Shown: positions 24,914-34,402, numbered from the stretch's first letter. The stretch: DNA of 64,000 bases from Butyrivibrio sp. (GCA_017413105.1 JAFPVA010000141.1:1-64000); one strand, 5' to 3'. The notes: generated by a model not told the origin, from the sequence alone. Numbers and translations are program-made.

Positions 24914-26284
24914 ATGGATTTAGGCAAGGGTTACTACTCGGAAAACACACCGGAAATTGTTGAACTATCGAATTTATCAAGAGAAGCAGACCTTATCGAG
25001 AACGATCTTTTTATCAAATATGATGTAAAAAGAGGTCTGCGTGATCTTAACGGTAAGGGCGTTCTGACGGGACTTACCAGGATTTCAGAAATTGTAGCAA
25101 AAAAGATTGTTGATGGGAAAGAAGTACCTGCAGACGGCGAGATTTATTTCAGAGGCTATGATGTCCATAAGCTTATTGATGCCGCGGTAAAAGAGAATCG
25201 CTTTGCCTTTGAGGAGTGTGCATATCTGCTTCTTTTTGACAAGCTTCCTACGGGAAAAGAGCTTTTTGAGTTCGAAAAGCTTTTGGGAATTTACAAGGGA
25301 CTTCCACCAAGTTTTGTAAGGGACGTTATCATGAAGGCCCCAAGCAGAGATATGATGAATACTCTGGCAAGGAGTGTTCTTACCCTGTATGCCTATGATG
25401 ACTATGCAGATGATGTTTCGCTTCCTAATGTCCTTAGGCAGTCACTGCAGCTTATCAGTATGTTCCCGCTTTTGTCTATTTATGGATATCATGCTTACAA
25501 CCACTATCACGAGGGTAATTCTCTGATCATCCATCCGCCAAAGGAAGAGCTTTCTACAGCGGAGACGATCCTTTATCTATTGCGCCCTGACAGTCAGTAT
25601 ACAGAGCTTGAAGCAAGGCTTCTTGATATCTGTCTTGTGCTTCATATGGAGCATGGCGGCGGTAATAATTCATCCTTTACAACCCATGTTGTAAGTTCAA
25701 GTTTGACGGATACTTATTCAACTATAGCTGCGGCAATAGGCTCCCTCAAGGGTCCAAGACATGGCGGAGCCAATATCAAAGTTGTTCACATGTTGGATGA
25801 CATCGAAGCTAATGTCAAGGATTGGAAGGACGAAGACGAGGTTTCGGCATACCTTGATAAGATCCTTAACAAGGAAGCCTTCGACAAGGCAGGACTTATC
25901 TATGGTATAGGCCATGCTATCTATTCCAAATCAGATCCAAGAGCTATGATCCTTAAAGGCTTTGTTGAAAGACTTGCTGCTGAAAAGGGAAAAGAAGATG
26001 AGCTTGCGCTCTATGAGATGGTGGAGCGTCTTGCACCAAGAATTATCAGCGGAGAGAGGACCATGTACAAGGGCGTAAGTGCCAACGTGGACTTCTACTC
26101 GGGCTTTGTTTACAGAATGCTGGAACTTCCGGAGGAACTTTATCCTACTATATTTGCCATCGCAAGAATTGTAGGCTGGAGTGCGCACCGAATGGAAGAG
26201 CTTGCCAATAATGGAAAAATAATACGTCCTGCTTACATGGCTATCGAACCCCGCAAGGAGTACGTGGACATGGCAGAGAGGTGA
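24914..26284 (+). CDS. Citrate (or 2-methylcitrate) synthase
   Basis: A 456-aa citrate synthase-family enzyme condensing acetyl-CoA (or propionyl-CoA) with oxaloacetate. Catalytic regions visible are HMEHGGGNNSSFTTHV (first active-site His region, near 250), GPRHGGAN (second His, near 283), and YGIGHAIYSKSDPRA with the catalytic-aspartate segment VDFYSGFVY near 390. The ~60 extra N-terminal residues are typical of a clostridial branch. GGAGG lies 7 bp before the ATG at 24914. Its likely job in an anaerobe is 2-oxoglutarate synthesis for glutamate. The exact acyl-CoA cannot be told from sequence alone. Confidence 0.92.
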   Translation: MDLGKGYYSENTPEIVELSNLSREADLIENDLFIKYDVKRGLRDLNGKGVLTGLTRISEIVAKKIVDGKEVPADGEIYFRGYDVHKLIDAAVKENRFAFEECAYLLLFDKLPTGKELFEFEKLLGIYKGLPPSFVRDVIMKAPSRDMMNTLARSVLTLYAYDDYADDVSLPNVLRQSLQLISMFPLLSIYGYHAYNHYHEGNSLIIHPPKEELSTAETILYLLRPDSQYTELEARLLDICLVLHMEHGGGNNSSFTTHVVSSSLTDTYSTIAAAIGSLKGPRHGGANIKVVHMLDDIEANVKDWKDEDEVSAYLDKILNKEAFDKAGLIYGIGHAIYSKSDPRAMILKGFVERLAAEKGKEDELALYEMVERLAPRIISGERTMYKGVSANVDFYSGFVYRMLELPEELYPTIFAIARIVGWSAHRMEELANNGKIIRPAYMAIEPRKEYVDMAER

Positions 26285-26302
26285 GATTTTTAAGCTAAAC
26301 TA

Positions 26303-26433
26303 GGGTGACGATGAAACGAGGGGACGGTTCTTTCGTTCCATGTATATGGAACATCAAGAACCGTCCCCGTAATTTCACCGTCACCTTTTCTGTAGTTTTA
26401 ACATGGAACGCAAGAACCGTCCCCTCGTTCCAC
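26303..26433. repeat. Family 1 REP-like palindromic repeat, copy 4
   Basis: GGGGACGGTTCTTTCGTTCC, inner TTCCATGTATATGGAA, AAGAACCGTCCCC, with an outer GGTGACG.../...CGTCACC pair that extends the palindrome, then an inverted half unit ending CGTTCCAC. It fills the gap between the convergent citrate synthase (+) and deoC (-) genes. Confidence 0.85.
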
Positions 26434-26437
26434 AAAA

Positions 26438-27097
26438 TTACAGGTTATATTTCTTTGCAATAAGAGGAGCGACCTTGGATGAACCGATACGGCTGCAGCC
26501 TTCCTCGGCGTAAGCAAGGGCGTCCTCGATAGTGCGGATACCGCCGGCAGCTTTGATCTTTACGTCAGGACCGATGTGCTTTTTGAAGAGCTTTATGTCA
26601 TCAAGAGTAGCGCCTGCGCTGCCAAAGCCTGTAGAGGTCTTGATGTAGTCAGCTTTTACATCGGTAACTATCTTGCAGAGCTCAATCTTTTCTTCCTCTG
26701 TGAGATAGCAGGTCTCGATAATGACTTTAAGCAGCTTGTCGCCGCAAGCTTCGCGGATCATTTCAAGCTCTTTCTTTACTTCATCATATCTGTGGTTCTT
26801 AACATCACTGATGTTGACTACAGTATCAATTTCTGATGCTCCGTCTGCAATGGAATCCTTAGCTTCAACAACCTTTGAGGAAGCACTGTTGTAGCCGAGA
26901 GGGAAACCGATAACTGTGCAGAGCTTTAAGTTGTCGCCATATTTCTCGTGAACTCTCTTTAAATATGTCTGAGGGATGCACACTGTTGCTGTGCCGTATT
27001 TTACAGCTTCATCGCAAAGAGCTACAATCTGCTCCCATGTGGCATCTGCCTGAAGAAGTGTGTGATCGATAAGTTTAAGTATTTCTTTTTCTTCCAT
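26438..27097 (-). CDS. deoC: Deoxyribose-phosphate aldolase
   Basis: A 219-aa class I aldolase that splits 2-deoxyribose-5-phosphate to glyceraldehyde-3-phosphate and acetaldehyde in deoxynucleoside breakdown. Signatures: IDHTLLQADATWEQI at the N-terminus, CTVIGFPLGYNSASSKV, the segment KVIIETCYLTEEE with the first active-site lysine region, and YIKTSTGFGSAGAT with the Schiff-base lysine, followed by KAAGGIRT and SRIGSS. Length is typical. AAAGGA precedes the ATG. It is monocistronic and the other deo genes are not in the window. Confidence 0.95.
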   Translation of the reverse strand: MEEKEILKLIDHTLLQADATWEQIVALCDEAVKYGTATVCIPQTYLKRVHEKYGDNLKLCTVIGFPLGYNSASSKVVEAKDSIADGASEIDTVVNISDVKNHRYDEVKKELEMIREACGDKLLKVIIETCYLTEEEKIELCKIVTDVKADYIKTSTGFGSAGATLDDIKLFKKHIGPDVKIKAAGGIRTIEDALAYAEEGCSRIGSSKVAPLIAKKYNL

Positions 27098-27153
27098 TTT
27101 GAAATCCTTTCTTAATGTGAAAACATTTTTTGCTTAATAGCTCACCTATTATA

Positions 27154-28347
27154 TCACAGCTTTAAGCTGTTTAGTTTTGAAATAAATTCATCCTTTTTCT
27201 GATGCTGCAGTTCTTTGTCCTTGTAGAGCGCGGAGTCCGCCTCTACAAATAAATCTTTGCTACTTGCTGAAGGAGATGTGCAGCTTGCTACGCCAAGGCT
27301 AAAGGGAGGCACATACCCTAGCGAACTACTGCTTTCAAGAGCTTCCTGCAAAGTCTTTCTGAAATCCTCTGTCAGAAAAGCATCTTTTCCGGCTACAACA
27401 AATTCGTCACCGCCCCATCTGGAAGCTACGGCACTCTTGGACTTAAGAGCCTTCTGCAGAGCCTTTGAAAAGGCAACCAGTGCCTTGTCACCTTCATCAT
27501 GACCAAGAATATCATTGATGCTCTTAAAGTAATCCATATCAATCATTATCAGCGTAAATGGATGTTCGGTGCTGCAGGAGGATATTTCCTCATTTATGAT
27601 CTCGTTCATGCGCCCTCTGGTAAAGAGCTTTGTCAGGGCGTCGGTGTAAATCTGTGAATCCTGAAGTTCCACGAAAAGCTTCAGGATAACAGGGATAATG
27701 AAAAGCTCTATGGCAGGGAGATTCAAAAGAAATCCGATCAGGACTCCGCCAGCAGTAAAGTATAAAATGAACTTTATCTGGCTTTTATATTTCTTTTTTT
27801 CAAGGTTGTTCTTGGCTCTTTTTGCACACTTAACGGAAATGATTGTTGCACTGATCAGATAAATGTAATCCATCAGCAGAACAAACATCATAGGCGGCTT
27901 AAAAACAGCAATTTCTCCAAGGTCATAGATAAGGTGGTAAAGGGGAGTAAAGAACAAAAGAAGATCCACTGACAGAGGGACATGCATCAGGATTTTGCCC
28001 ACATCCACAGAACCGATCTTTAGTGGTTTAAACTTTAAATGGGAACTTGCCAAAACATGCATGAACCAGAAATAGCAGGAAAAAGACATGGAACCAAAGC
28101 CCAATGCTATGACGAAAATAACAAATAAGCGGGGAAACATGGTGTAGAAGCTGTCACCCGGAAGAAGCCTTAAATCCACCAGCGCATAGGCCATATAGGA
28201 TACAAGCATTCCTCTAAAGGTCATAGTCTCACGTTTACTACCGATTCTTTCATCAGTTTTGGAATAGATTATGTTGAGAGAAATCAGACTTACGAAGAGT
28301 ATTAAAAGAATGAATGGCTTTAGCTGATATTCTATAGGAACTCCCAT
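27154..28347 (-). CDS. Membrane-bound GGDEF diguanylate cyclase
   Basis: A 397-aa protein with about six membrane helices in the first 215 residues and a C-terminal GGDEF domain (about 228-390). The active-site loop is intact (SRWGGDEFVVAGKD, near residue 310) and DMDYFKSINDILGHDEGDKAL supplies the metal-binding and substrate residues. It therefore probably makes c-di-GMP from two GTP. No I-site RxxD lies clearly upstream of GGDEF (position occupied by KSAVASR), so product inhibition may be weak. GGAGG lies 8 bp before the ATG. Confidence 0.88.
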   Translation of the reverse strand: MGVPIEYQLKPFILLILFVSLISLNIIYSKTDERIGSKRETMTFRGMLVSYMAYALVDLRLLPGDSFYTMFPRLFVIFVIALGFGSMSFSCYFWFMHVLASSHLKFKPLKIGSVDVGKILMHVPLSVDLLLFFTPLYHLIYDLGEIAVFKPPMMFVLLMDYIYLISATIISVKCAKRAKNNLEKKKYKSQIKFILYFTAGGVLIGFLLNLPAIELFIIPVILKLFVELQDSQIYTDALTKLFTRGRMNEIINEEISSCSTEHPFTLIMIDMDYFKSINDILGHDEGDKALVAFSKALQKALKSKSAVASRWGGDEFVVAGKDAFLTEDFRKTLQEALESSSSLGYVPPFSLGVASCTSPSASSKDLFVEADSALYKDKELQHQKKDEFISKLNSLKL

Positions 28348-28535
28348 GCATTGGTCCTCCGGGTATCAGAACTCATATACGGAAAAACAAAAGTTGTCAT
28401 ATTAACACATAGTATATTATACAACATTTATTTGCTGACAAAAATCAATATATTTACATTAAAGGTATAAAAAGATAATATATTCGGTGGATGTTTATTT
28501 AAACACCTAATGGTAACGTAAAAGGAGCACAACAA

Positions 28536-30353
28536 ATGGAAAATACAGTGATCAAAGGCAGATTAAGTGCATTAAGAAAAGCCATGGGAGCAAATGGCGT
28601 TGATTATTATATGATGCCAACCTCAGATTTTCATAATTCCGAGTACTCTGCAGATTTCTTCAAGGTAAGGGAATACTTCTGCGGCTTTGACGGTTCAAAC
28701 GGAACTCTTGTGGTTGGACAGGACTTTGCCGGAATGTGGACTGATGGCAGATATTTCATTCAGGCTGAGAATCAGATGAAGGGCACAGGGGTTGACCTAT
28801 ACAGGATGATGGAGCCCGGAGTACCTACAATCTCAGAGTTCCTTGAAAAGAATATGAAAGAGGGACAGACCCTTGGCTTTGACGGAAGAGTTATTTCTAC
28901 CAGTATCGGTGAGGATCTTGAGAAGAAACTTTCCAAGATAGGAGCAGCCCTTAAGATAGACAAGGATCTTGCAGAAGAGATATGGACAGACAGACCATCT
29001 CTTCCATGTCATGACATGTATGTTTTATCAGATGAGCTCTGCGGAAAATCCTTTGCAGAGAAGCTTTCAGATGTAAGGAAGAAGATGGAAGAGTATGGCA
29101 CAAAGGTATTCCTTTTGTCCAAGCTTGATGACATCATGTGGCTTACAAACCTTCGCGGCAACGACGTTGAATGCAATCCTGTAGCTCTTTCATACGCATA
29201 TATCACAATGGATGAGTTCATTCTCTTTGTACAGGAAAAAGAGGTTACGGCAGAAGTTAAGGCATACTGTGATAAAGTAGGCATAACATTAAAGGATTAC
29301 CATGAGATCACAGCATTTCTTGAGGGCATAAGCTTTAGCGGAGATATGCTCTACGATAAGAGAAATACAAATTTTCTCATCTTCAAGACTATGTTGGGCA
29401 GGGCTAAAGAGTCTAAAGTTGAACTTAAGAATGAGAAGAATCCTACTGAACTCATGAAGGCTATCAAGAATGACACTGAGATAAAAAATATCAGAGAGGT
29501 TTACCTTAAGGATAGTGCAAAGCTTACTGAGTTTATTTACTGGGTAAAGAAAAACGTAGGCAAGGTTCCTATGACTGAGTACACTGCAGCCATGAAACTC
29601 GATGGCATGAGAGCAGAGATTCCGGGATTCATTGAACTTTCTTTCCCAACTATCAGTGCTTACAATGCAAATGCTGCAATGGCTCATTACGAGGCAGCTG
29701 AAGATAACGCAGCTGAGGTAAAGGCAGAGGGAATGCTTCTTGTGGATTCCGGTGCGACCTATGAAGGTGGTACTACAGACGTAACAAGAACCATTGTTGT
29801 GGGCGAGATTTCAGAAGAGATCAAGAAGCATTACACAGCAACAGTTGCAGGAATGCTCCAGTTGGCTGCCTGCAAGTTCCTGCACGGATGTACCGGAAGA
29901 AACGTAGATATCTATGCAAGACAGCCTTTATGGGATATTGATATAGATTATAACCACGGCACAGGACATGGCATCGGATATATGCTCAATGTTCATGAAG
30001 GACCTCATAATCTCAGATGGAGATATGCACAGGGCGTTGACGAAGCTCTTCTTGAGCCCGGCATGATAGTGTCAGATGAGCCCGGAGTTTATATTGAGGG
30101 AAGCCACGGAATACGTATAGAGAACATTGTTGAGGTAGTAAAACGTGGTGAGAATTCTTATGGCCAGTTCCTTGGCTTTGAGCATCTTACCTATGTTCCT
30201 ATCGATCTGGATGCCATCGATACAAAGTATATGAAGCCTGAGAATGTGGAGCTTCTCAATGCATATCATAAGGCAGTTTACGAGCGCCTTCTTCCTCTTA
30301 TTCAGGATGAAGATATAAGGGCATGGCTCAAGGATGTTACAAGGGAAATTTAA
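28536..30353 (+). CDS. Xaa-Pro aminopeptidase (M24B family, aminopeptidase P-like)
   Basis: A 605-aa creatinase-fold peptidase of the long (eukaryote-like APP1) type, with two N-terminal noncatalytic domains and a C-terminal pita-bread domain from about residue 330. Metal ligands visible are LLVDSGATYEGGTTDVTRT (two Asp, near 400 and 411), the His of HGTGHGIGYMLNVHEGP near 475, ISDEPGVY-type VSDEPGVYIEG (Glu near 514) and GIRIEN (Glu near 528). It removes N-terminal residues before proline using Mn2+ or Zn2+. AAAGGAG precedes the ATG. It is monocistronic. Confidence 0.93.
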   Translation: MENTVIKGRLSALRKAMGANGVDYYMMPTSDFHNSEYSADFFKVREYFCGFDGSNGTLVVGQDFAGMWTDGRYFIQAENQMKGTGVDLYRMMEPGVPTISEFLEKNMKEGQTLGFDGRVISTSIGEDLEKKLSKIGAALKIDKDLAEEIWTDRPSLPCHDMYVLSDELCGKSFAEKLSDVRKKMEEYGTKVFLLSKLDDIMWLTNLRGNDVECNPVALSYAYITMDEFILFVQEKEVTAEVKAYCDKVGITLKDYHEITAFLEGISFSGDMLYDKRNTNFLIFKTMLGRAKESKVELKNEKNPTELMKAIKNDTEIKNIREVYLKDSAKLTEFIYWVKKNVGKVPMTEYTAAMKLDGMRAEIPGFIELSFPTISAYNANAAMAHYEAAEDNAAEVKAEGMLLVDSGATYEGGTTDVTRTIVVGEISEEIKKHYTATVAGMLQLAACKFLHGCTGRNVDIYARQPLWDIDIDYNHGTGHGIGYMLNVHEGPHNLRWRYAQGVDEALLEPGMIVSDEPGVYIEGSHGIRIENIVEVVKRGENSYGQFLGFEHLTYVPIDLDAIDTKYMKPENVELLNAYHKAVYERLLPLIQDEDIRAWLKDVTREI

Positions 30354-30398
30354 CCTTTTTTACCCTATTAAAAGAGTATAAAAAAAGTGCCTGATACC

Positions 30399-30426
30399 TT
30401 GAAAAATCAGACGTGGCGACTATAAT
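30399..30426 (+). promoter_or_regulatory. Sigma-A promoter of the 6S RNA gene
   Basis: TTGAAA and a consensus TATAAT are separated by 16 bp, placing the transcript start near 30433, just ahead of the recognisable 6S sequence. Confidence 0.75.
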
Positions 30427-30432
30427 AAAGGT

Positions 30433-30698
30433 ATAGAAACAAAGAGGTAGTAACACTCCTGGGATGTCCGACAACTCCTGTGTAATTTGAACCTACATTA
30501 CTTTAAACGGGACTCTTATATTACCACCTTTGATGTCACGCCTCCGGTGCTGCGCATGCGCAGATAAGCTATGGGAGAGGAAGACAGAGATTATGGTTGC
30601 GGTAACCCACCTGGCGCTAGCTAGGAGTCAAATAACAGGAACCGGCATTTTGGGGTTTATATTGGAAACAAGAGCAGTCACTTCGGTGGCTGCTTTTT
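30433..30698 (+). ncRNA. ssrS: 6S RNA (RNA polymerase regulator)
   Basis: The block is recognised by Firmicute 6S landmarks: AATTTGAACCTACATT and AACGGGACTC on the 5' strand of the central bubble, and GGTTGCGGTAACCCACCTGG on the 3' side. The outer stem can form between ACTCCT near 30454 and AGGAGT near 30632. A consensus promoter lies upstream and a strong terminator (30673-30698) downstream, giving a primary transcript of about 265 nt. 6S RNA mimics an open promoter and sequesters housekeeping RNA polymerase. Recognition is from memory of the consensus; a covariance-model search would settle it. Confidence 0.75.
30673..30698 (+). terminator. Terminator of the 6S RNA gene
   Basis: A 9-bp stem AGCAGTCAC/GTGGCTGCT (one G-U pair) with a TTCG tetraloop, followed by five T. 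Confidence 0.85.
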
Positions 30699-30765
30699 CC
30701 ATGTACGTTATTGTGATAAACTATTACTATGCATTACTTTTGTATTTTGCTGAGGAGAAAGCTAC

Positions 30766-31683
30766 ATGGATGCAAAAGCAACACTAATTGCCATGGGCAA
30801 GGATTTTGCGACAAGAATGCAGAAAAAGAATATTGCAGCTTATGCAGGAAGCACGGCCTTTTTCTTTATTTTGTCCCTGATTCCGCTTCTGGCGTTCCTT
30901 TCATCGTTGCTGCCCTATACAGGGCTGACTGAAGGGGATCTCATAAGAGTAATTAATGAATTTACTCCTGATTTTGCGGATGACATCATGTCAGGACTGG
31001 TGACTGAAGCCTATGAACAGTCGATAGCAGTTTTTTCTATTTCTGCTCTGGTGACAATCTGGTCCGGAGATCTTGGCATGCTGGCGCTTATCAGAGGGTT
31101 TAATGTTCTCTACGATGTGGATGAGCGGAGAAATTATTTTTATCTGAGATTTATAGCGACTCTTTATACACTGGCTATGATCATATTGCTGCTTGTAATG
31201 CTTATCCTTATGGTGTTTGGAGAACAGGTGAAGTTTATCATTACTAAAGCTTTTCCGGCTGCCAGTACAGGTTTTTCGTTTTTGATGAATTTCAAATTTA
31301 TTTTTGTAATCGGGCTGGCCACTTTCTTCTTTGCAATGATCTATACCTTTGTGCCCAGCGCCAAGATGAAATTTATTTTTCAGCTTCCGGGAGCGATTCT
31401 GTCTGCTGTAGCCTGGTATGTTTTTTCCTGGGTCTTTTCGGTTTATGTGAATATGACCGACAGCTATTCCATTTATGGGAGCCTTGCAACCCCGGTGATT
31501 CTGATGTTCTGGCTATATTTTTGCATCTCGATTTTTTTCTTCGGGGCATTTATAAATCGTTTTTTTAATCCTGTGGTGAAGGTGATACATGATGATCATC
31601 ATCAGAAGGTAGTCAGGAAGAATGCCAAGAAAAAGAGTACCAAAGTGATCAGAAAACATAGAGACTATAACGAGTTTGGATGA
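30766..31683 (+). CDS. YihY/UPF0761 family inner-membrane protein
   Basis: A 305-aa protein of the YihY family (once misannotated as ribonuclease BN). It has the typical N-terminus with AAYAGSTAFFFILSLIPLLAFL, about six membrane helices, and the late signature YSIYGSLATPVILMFWLYF followed by FGAFIN. The C-terminal ~35 residues are very basic (NAKKKSTKVIRKHR). GAGGAG lies upstream. It is followed 28 bp later by the AI-2E family gene, so the two likely form an operon. Molecular function of the family is unsettled. Confidence 0.9.
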   Translation: MDAKATLIAMGKDFATRMQKKNIAAYAGSTAFFFILSLIPLLAFLSSLLPYTGLTEGDLIRVINEFTPDFADDIMSGLVTEAYEQSIAVFSISALVTIWSGDLGMLALIRGFNVLYDVDERRNYFYLRFIATLYTLAMIILLLVMLILMVFGEQVKFIITKAFPAASTGFSFLMNFKFIFVIGLATFFFAMIYTFVPSAKMKFIFQLPGAILSAVAWYVFSWVFSVYVNMTDSYSIYGSLATPVILMFWLYFCISIFFFGAFINRFFNPVVKVIHDDHHQKVVRKNAKKKSTKVIRKHRDYNEFG

Positions 31684-31711
31684 ATAATCAGTTGGAGGAG
31701 GAAAATTTGTC

Positions 31712-32848
31712 ATGAATCTAAAAAACAGGTTAAAAAAGAAAAAGTGGATCTCATATACCATAGCCACCTGCTCGGCAGTAGTTCTGTATATAATATTGTC
31801 CAATCTTTACATTATTTCTGAGGGTTTGAATTCTTTTTATACATTTATCAAACCTATTGTCGTGGGTGTAATTATTGCGTATCTTTTAAATCCACTTGCC
31901 AAAGTTTTTGATCTGCATGTTTTTAAAAAGATAAAAAAGGAATCTGCGAGATGGACACTCTCGGCAATTGTAGCGATTTTTGTAATATTACTGGCTATAG
32001 TGCTTTTATTTGTGGCGCTTATTCCTCAGCTGATCGACAGTGTATCAACATTTATTAACAGTGTTGGGGGATATGTAGATTCTCTTCAGAAACTTTTAAG
32101 GGATTTTGAAGCCGGCACTACACTTGATATCTTTAATAATATTGCAGATGTAAGTGACAGAATACTGACAAATATAAAAGATTACTTCACCTATAATATG
32201 GGCAATGTCCTTAACACTTCTGCGAATATTGGAAAAAGTGTGATGGATCTGGTTCTGGGCTTTATTCTTGCAATTTATCTTTTGCTTGATAAGAAGAGAA
32301 CCAGCGGTGGGATACGGAAACTTCTCGGACTTATCATGAAACCGGAAAGGTATGTGGCTGCCGGAGATATTTTCAGGAGAAGTAATGACATTATCATAAG
32401 ATATATAAGTTTCGACCTTATAGATGGAATTATCGTTGGCGTAGTAAATCTGATATTTATGCTGATCATGGGGATGCCCTATGCTGTTCTTATTTCTGTT
32501 GTGGTTGGAGTTACCAATCTGGCTCCCACCTTTGGTCCGATTGTAGGAGCTATAATAGGAGGCTTTGTTCTGGTTTTGGTAAAGCCCTGGTATGCACTTG
32601 CGTTTCTTCTTTTTACTGTGGGTCTGCAGATTGTTGACGGATATATCCTCAAGCCAAAGCTCTTTGGCGACAGCCTGGGAATATCTCCTCTGATGATACT
32701 TGTAGCCATCATTTTGGGTGGAAGGCTATTTGGCGTAGGAGGAATCCTTCTGGCAATACCTTTTGCGGCTATTCTGGACTTTGTTTACAGGGATTTTGTT
32801 ATAAAAAGGCTTGAGGAAAAACGTAGTACGAGGTACAATAAATTGTGA
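31712..32848 (+). CDS. AI-2E family (YtvI/PerM-like) transporter
   Basis: A 378-aa membrane protein with about eight helices and the family centre PYAVLISVVVGVTNLAPTFGPIVGAIIGG (family form) followed by DGYILKPKLFGDSLGISPL and GGRLFGVGGILLAIPFAAIL. Despite the family name, members mostly act as ion- or osmolyte-linked exporters; the substrate here is unknown. TTGGAGGAGG lies 13 bp before the ATG. It may share a transcript with the yihY-like gene upstream and the small gene downstream. Confidence 0.9.
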   Translation: MNLKNRLKKKKWISYTIATCSAVVLYIILSNLYIISEGLNSFYTFIKPIVVGVIIAYLLNPLAKVFDLHVFKKIKKESARWTLSAIVAIFVILLAIVLLFVALIPQLIDSVSTFINSVGGYVDSLQKLLRDFEAGTTLDIFNNIADVSDRILTNIKDYFTYNMGNVLNTSANIGKSVMDLVLGFILAIYLLLDKKRTSGGIRKLLGLIMKPERYVAAGDIFRRSNDIIIRYISFDLIDGIIVGVVNLIFMLIMGMPYAVLISVVVGVTNLAPTFGPIVGAIIGGFVLVLVKPWYALAFLLFTVGLQIVDGYILKPKLFGDSLGISPLMILVAIILGGRLFGVGGILLAIPFAAILDFVYRDFVIKRLEEKRSTRYNKL

Positions 32849-32895
32849 TGGGGTAATCGTTTTTCCACATTATATGGATTAATGGAGGGTGTTGT

Positions 32896-33114
32896 ATGGA
32901 CGTTGTAGTAAATGCAATCGATACAGCAATTGATTTTACCAAGAACACGATCAATAAAGCCATGGACATCTGGGAGAGCTTTGATGAGGACAAGAAGAAG
33001 CTCTACATTGGCTGTGCAGTAGCGGCACTATGCGTAATTGTTATTGCCGGGATTGCGTATGGCATTGGAAAAGCTCAAGGGAGGAAGTCTTCCTTTGAGG
33101 ATGATGATTTTTAA
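32896..33114 (+). CDS. Small single-pass membrane protein
   Basis: A 72-aa protein: an amphipathic N-terminus (VVNAIDTAIDFTKNTINKA), one membrane helix (LYIGCAVAALCVIVIAGIAYGIG, residues about 38-60) and a short charged tail ending DDDF. TGGAGGG lies 8 bp upstream. A hairpin follows at 33126-33153. Not recognised. Confidence 0.65.
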   Translation: MDVVVNAIDTAIDFTKNTINKAMDIWESFDEDKKKLYIGCAVAALCVIVIAGIAYGIGKAQGRKSSFEDDDF

Positions 33115-33125
33115 ATAAGAGATAG

Positions 33126-33160
33126 AAGGCATCTGCGATTTCGCGGATGCCTTTGTGCGT
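33126..33160 (+). terminator. Hairpin after the small membrane protein gene
   Basis: A 13-bp stem AAGGCATCTGCGA/TCGCGGATGCCTT (one G-U) followed by a mixed T-rich tail. It lies between the stop at 33114 and the next start at 33180. Confidence 0.6.
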
Positions 33161-33179
33161 TTTTGAGGCGGGTAATCTG

Positions 33180-34262
33180 ATGAAAAAAATTCTAAAGATT
33201 TTAGGCGCTGTGCTTCTGATCTGTGTTTTTGTGGTAGTTACACTAATAGGTTATCTTACCATCGATGAATACAAGCCTGAGGACATTGAGAGTCTTGAAA
33301 TATCAGGAAATGAAGGAAGTGAGATTGAGGTTGGTAAGACCACTTCCCTTATGACCTGGAATATTGGTTACGGAGCACTGGGGGATAATGCGGACTTTTT
33401 CATGGATGGCGGCAAGATGGTCTATACCGCTGACAAGGAGAGAGTAGAGGAGAATCTTTCAGCTATTGCAGGCACGATTTCCGATATAAAACCTGATATA
33501 TTGTTCATTCAGGAGATTGATTTAAGTGCATCAAGGTCCTATTTTATCGATGAACTTCAGATTATCAGAGAAAAAGCCGTGGGACCTGTTTCTGAGGGAC
33601 AGTACACTTTTGCAACTAACTTTAATGTGGCCTACGTTCCGCTTCCTGTACCGCCAATCGGCAAGGTATATGCAGGTCTTGCCTGTTTGTCGGATGTAAA
33701 GCTTACTTCTGCTGACAGATATTCTCTGCCATGTCCTTTTAAATGGCCCTTAAGGACCTTCAACCTAAAGCGCTGTCTTCAGATAATGAGGGCTCCTGTA
33801 AAGGATTCGGATAAAGAGCTTGTTCTGATAAATCTTCATCTTGAGGCTTATGATGAGGGAGAAGGCAAGATTGCTCAGACCAAAATGTTAAAAGAGCTTA
33901 TGCTGGCTGAGATAGATAAAGGAAATTATGTCATTGTAGCAGGTGATTTTAACCAGTCATTTTCTGATTTGGATATATCCATGTATCCGGTACTGGAGGG
34001 AAAATGGAAGGCAGGGACAATTGATGTTACAGAATTTGGAAATAATGTCAGCTTTCATGTCGACAATTCCGTGCCTACCTGCAGGTCTTTGGACAGAGCT
34101 CTTGATAAGGCAGAGGAAAGAGATCCTGAGCATTTTCAGTACTACGTGCTCGATGGCTATATAGTATCATCAAATATTCAGGTGGACAATGTTCATACAT
34201 TTGATCTGGGCTTTAAGAATTCAGACCACAATCCGGTTGTTATGGATTTTTCGTTGAAGTGA
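33180..34262 (+). CDS. Membrane-anchored endonuclease/exonuclease/phosphatase family protein
   Basis: A 360-aa protein with an N-terminal membrane anchor (ILGAVLLICVFVVVTLIGYL, about residues 6-25) and an EEP-fold catalytic domain. Visible motifs are MTWNIGYGALG (active-site Asn near 60), FIQEIDLSASRSYF (metal-binding Glu near 104), VIAGDFNQSF-type VAGDFNQSF (Asp, Asn near 256) and NSDHNPVVMDF (Asp, His near 350). Members cleave phosphodiesters in nucleic acids, lipids or inositol phosphates. The start is the ATG at 33180, giving a proper lysine-rich signal; an upstream in-frame codon at 33147 falls in the preceding hairpin. Confidence 0.85.
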   Translation: MKKILKILGAVLLICVFVVVTLIGYLTIDEYKPEDIESLEISGNEGSEIEVGKTTSLMTWNIGYGALGDNADFFMDGGKMVYTADKERVEENLSAIAGTISDIKPDILFIQEIDLSASRSYFIDELQIIREKAVGPVSEGQYTFATNFNVAYVPLPVPPIGKVYAGLACLSDVKLTSADRYSLPCPFKWPLRTFNLKRCLQIMRAPVKDSDKELVLINLHLEAYDEGEGKIAQTKMLKELMLAEIDKGNYVIVAGDFNQSFSDLDISMYPVLEGKWKAGTIDVTEFGNNVSFHVDNSVPTCRSLDRALDKAEERDPEHFQYYVLDGYIVSSNIQVDNVHTFDLGFKNSDHNPVVMDFSLK

Positions 34263-34329
34263 ATATTTAATATTATTATGCTTAAACGTATAACCACGCA
34301 TAATTTGGGGATAATTTAATAGATAATTA

Positions 34330-34358
34330 TTGTTTGGGAATGATTTTCCAAGTATAAT
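34330..34358 (+). promoter_or_regulatory. Putative promoter of the phosphofructokinase gene
   Basis: TTGTTT and a consensus TATAAT are separated by 17 bp, 45 bp before the start codon. Confidence 0.55.
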
Positions 34359-34402
34359 TATAAGAGTATTTCGAAGAACTATTTTGAAAGGGGTTGGAGT
34401 TA

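Noticed and set aside
30530..30787. An 85-codon frame between the peptidase and yihY-like genes
   Set aside because: It overlaps the 6S RNA and its terminator.
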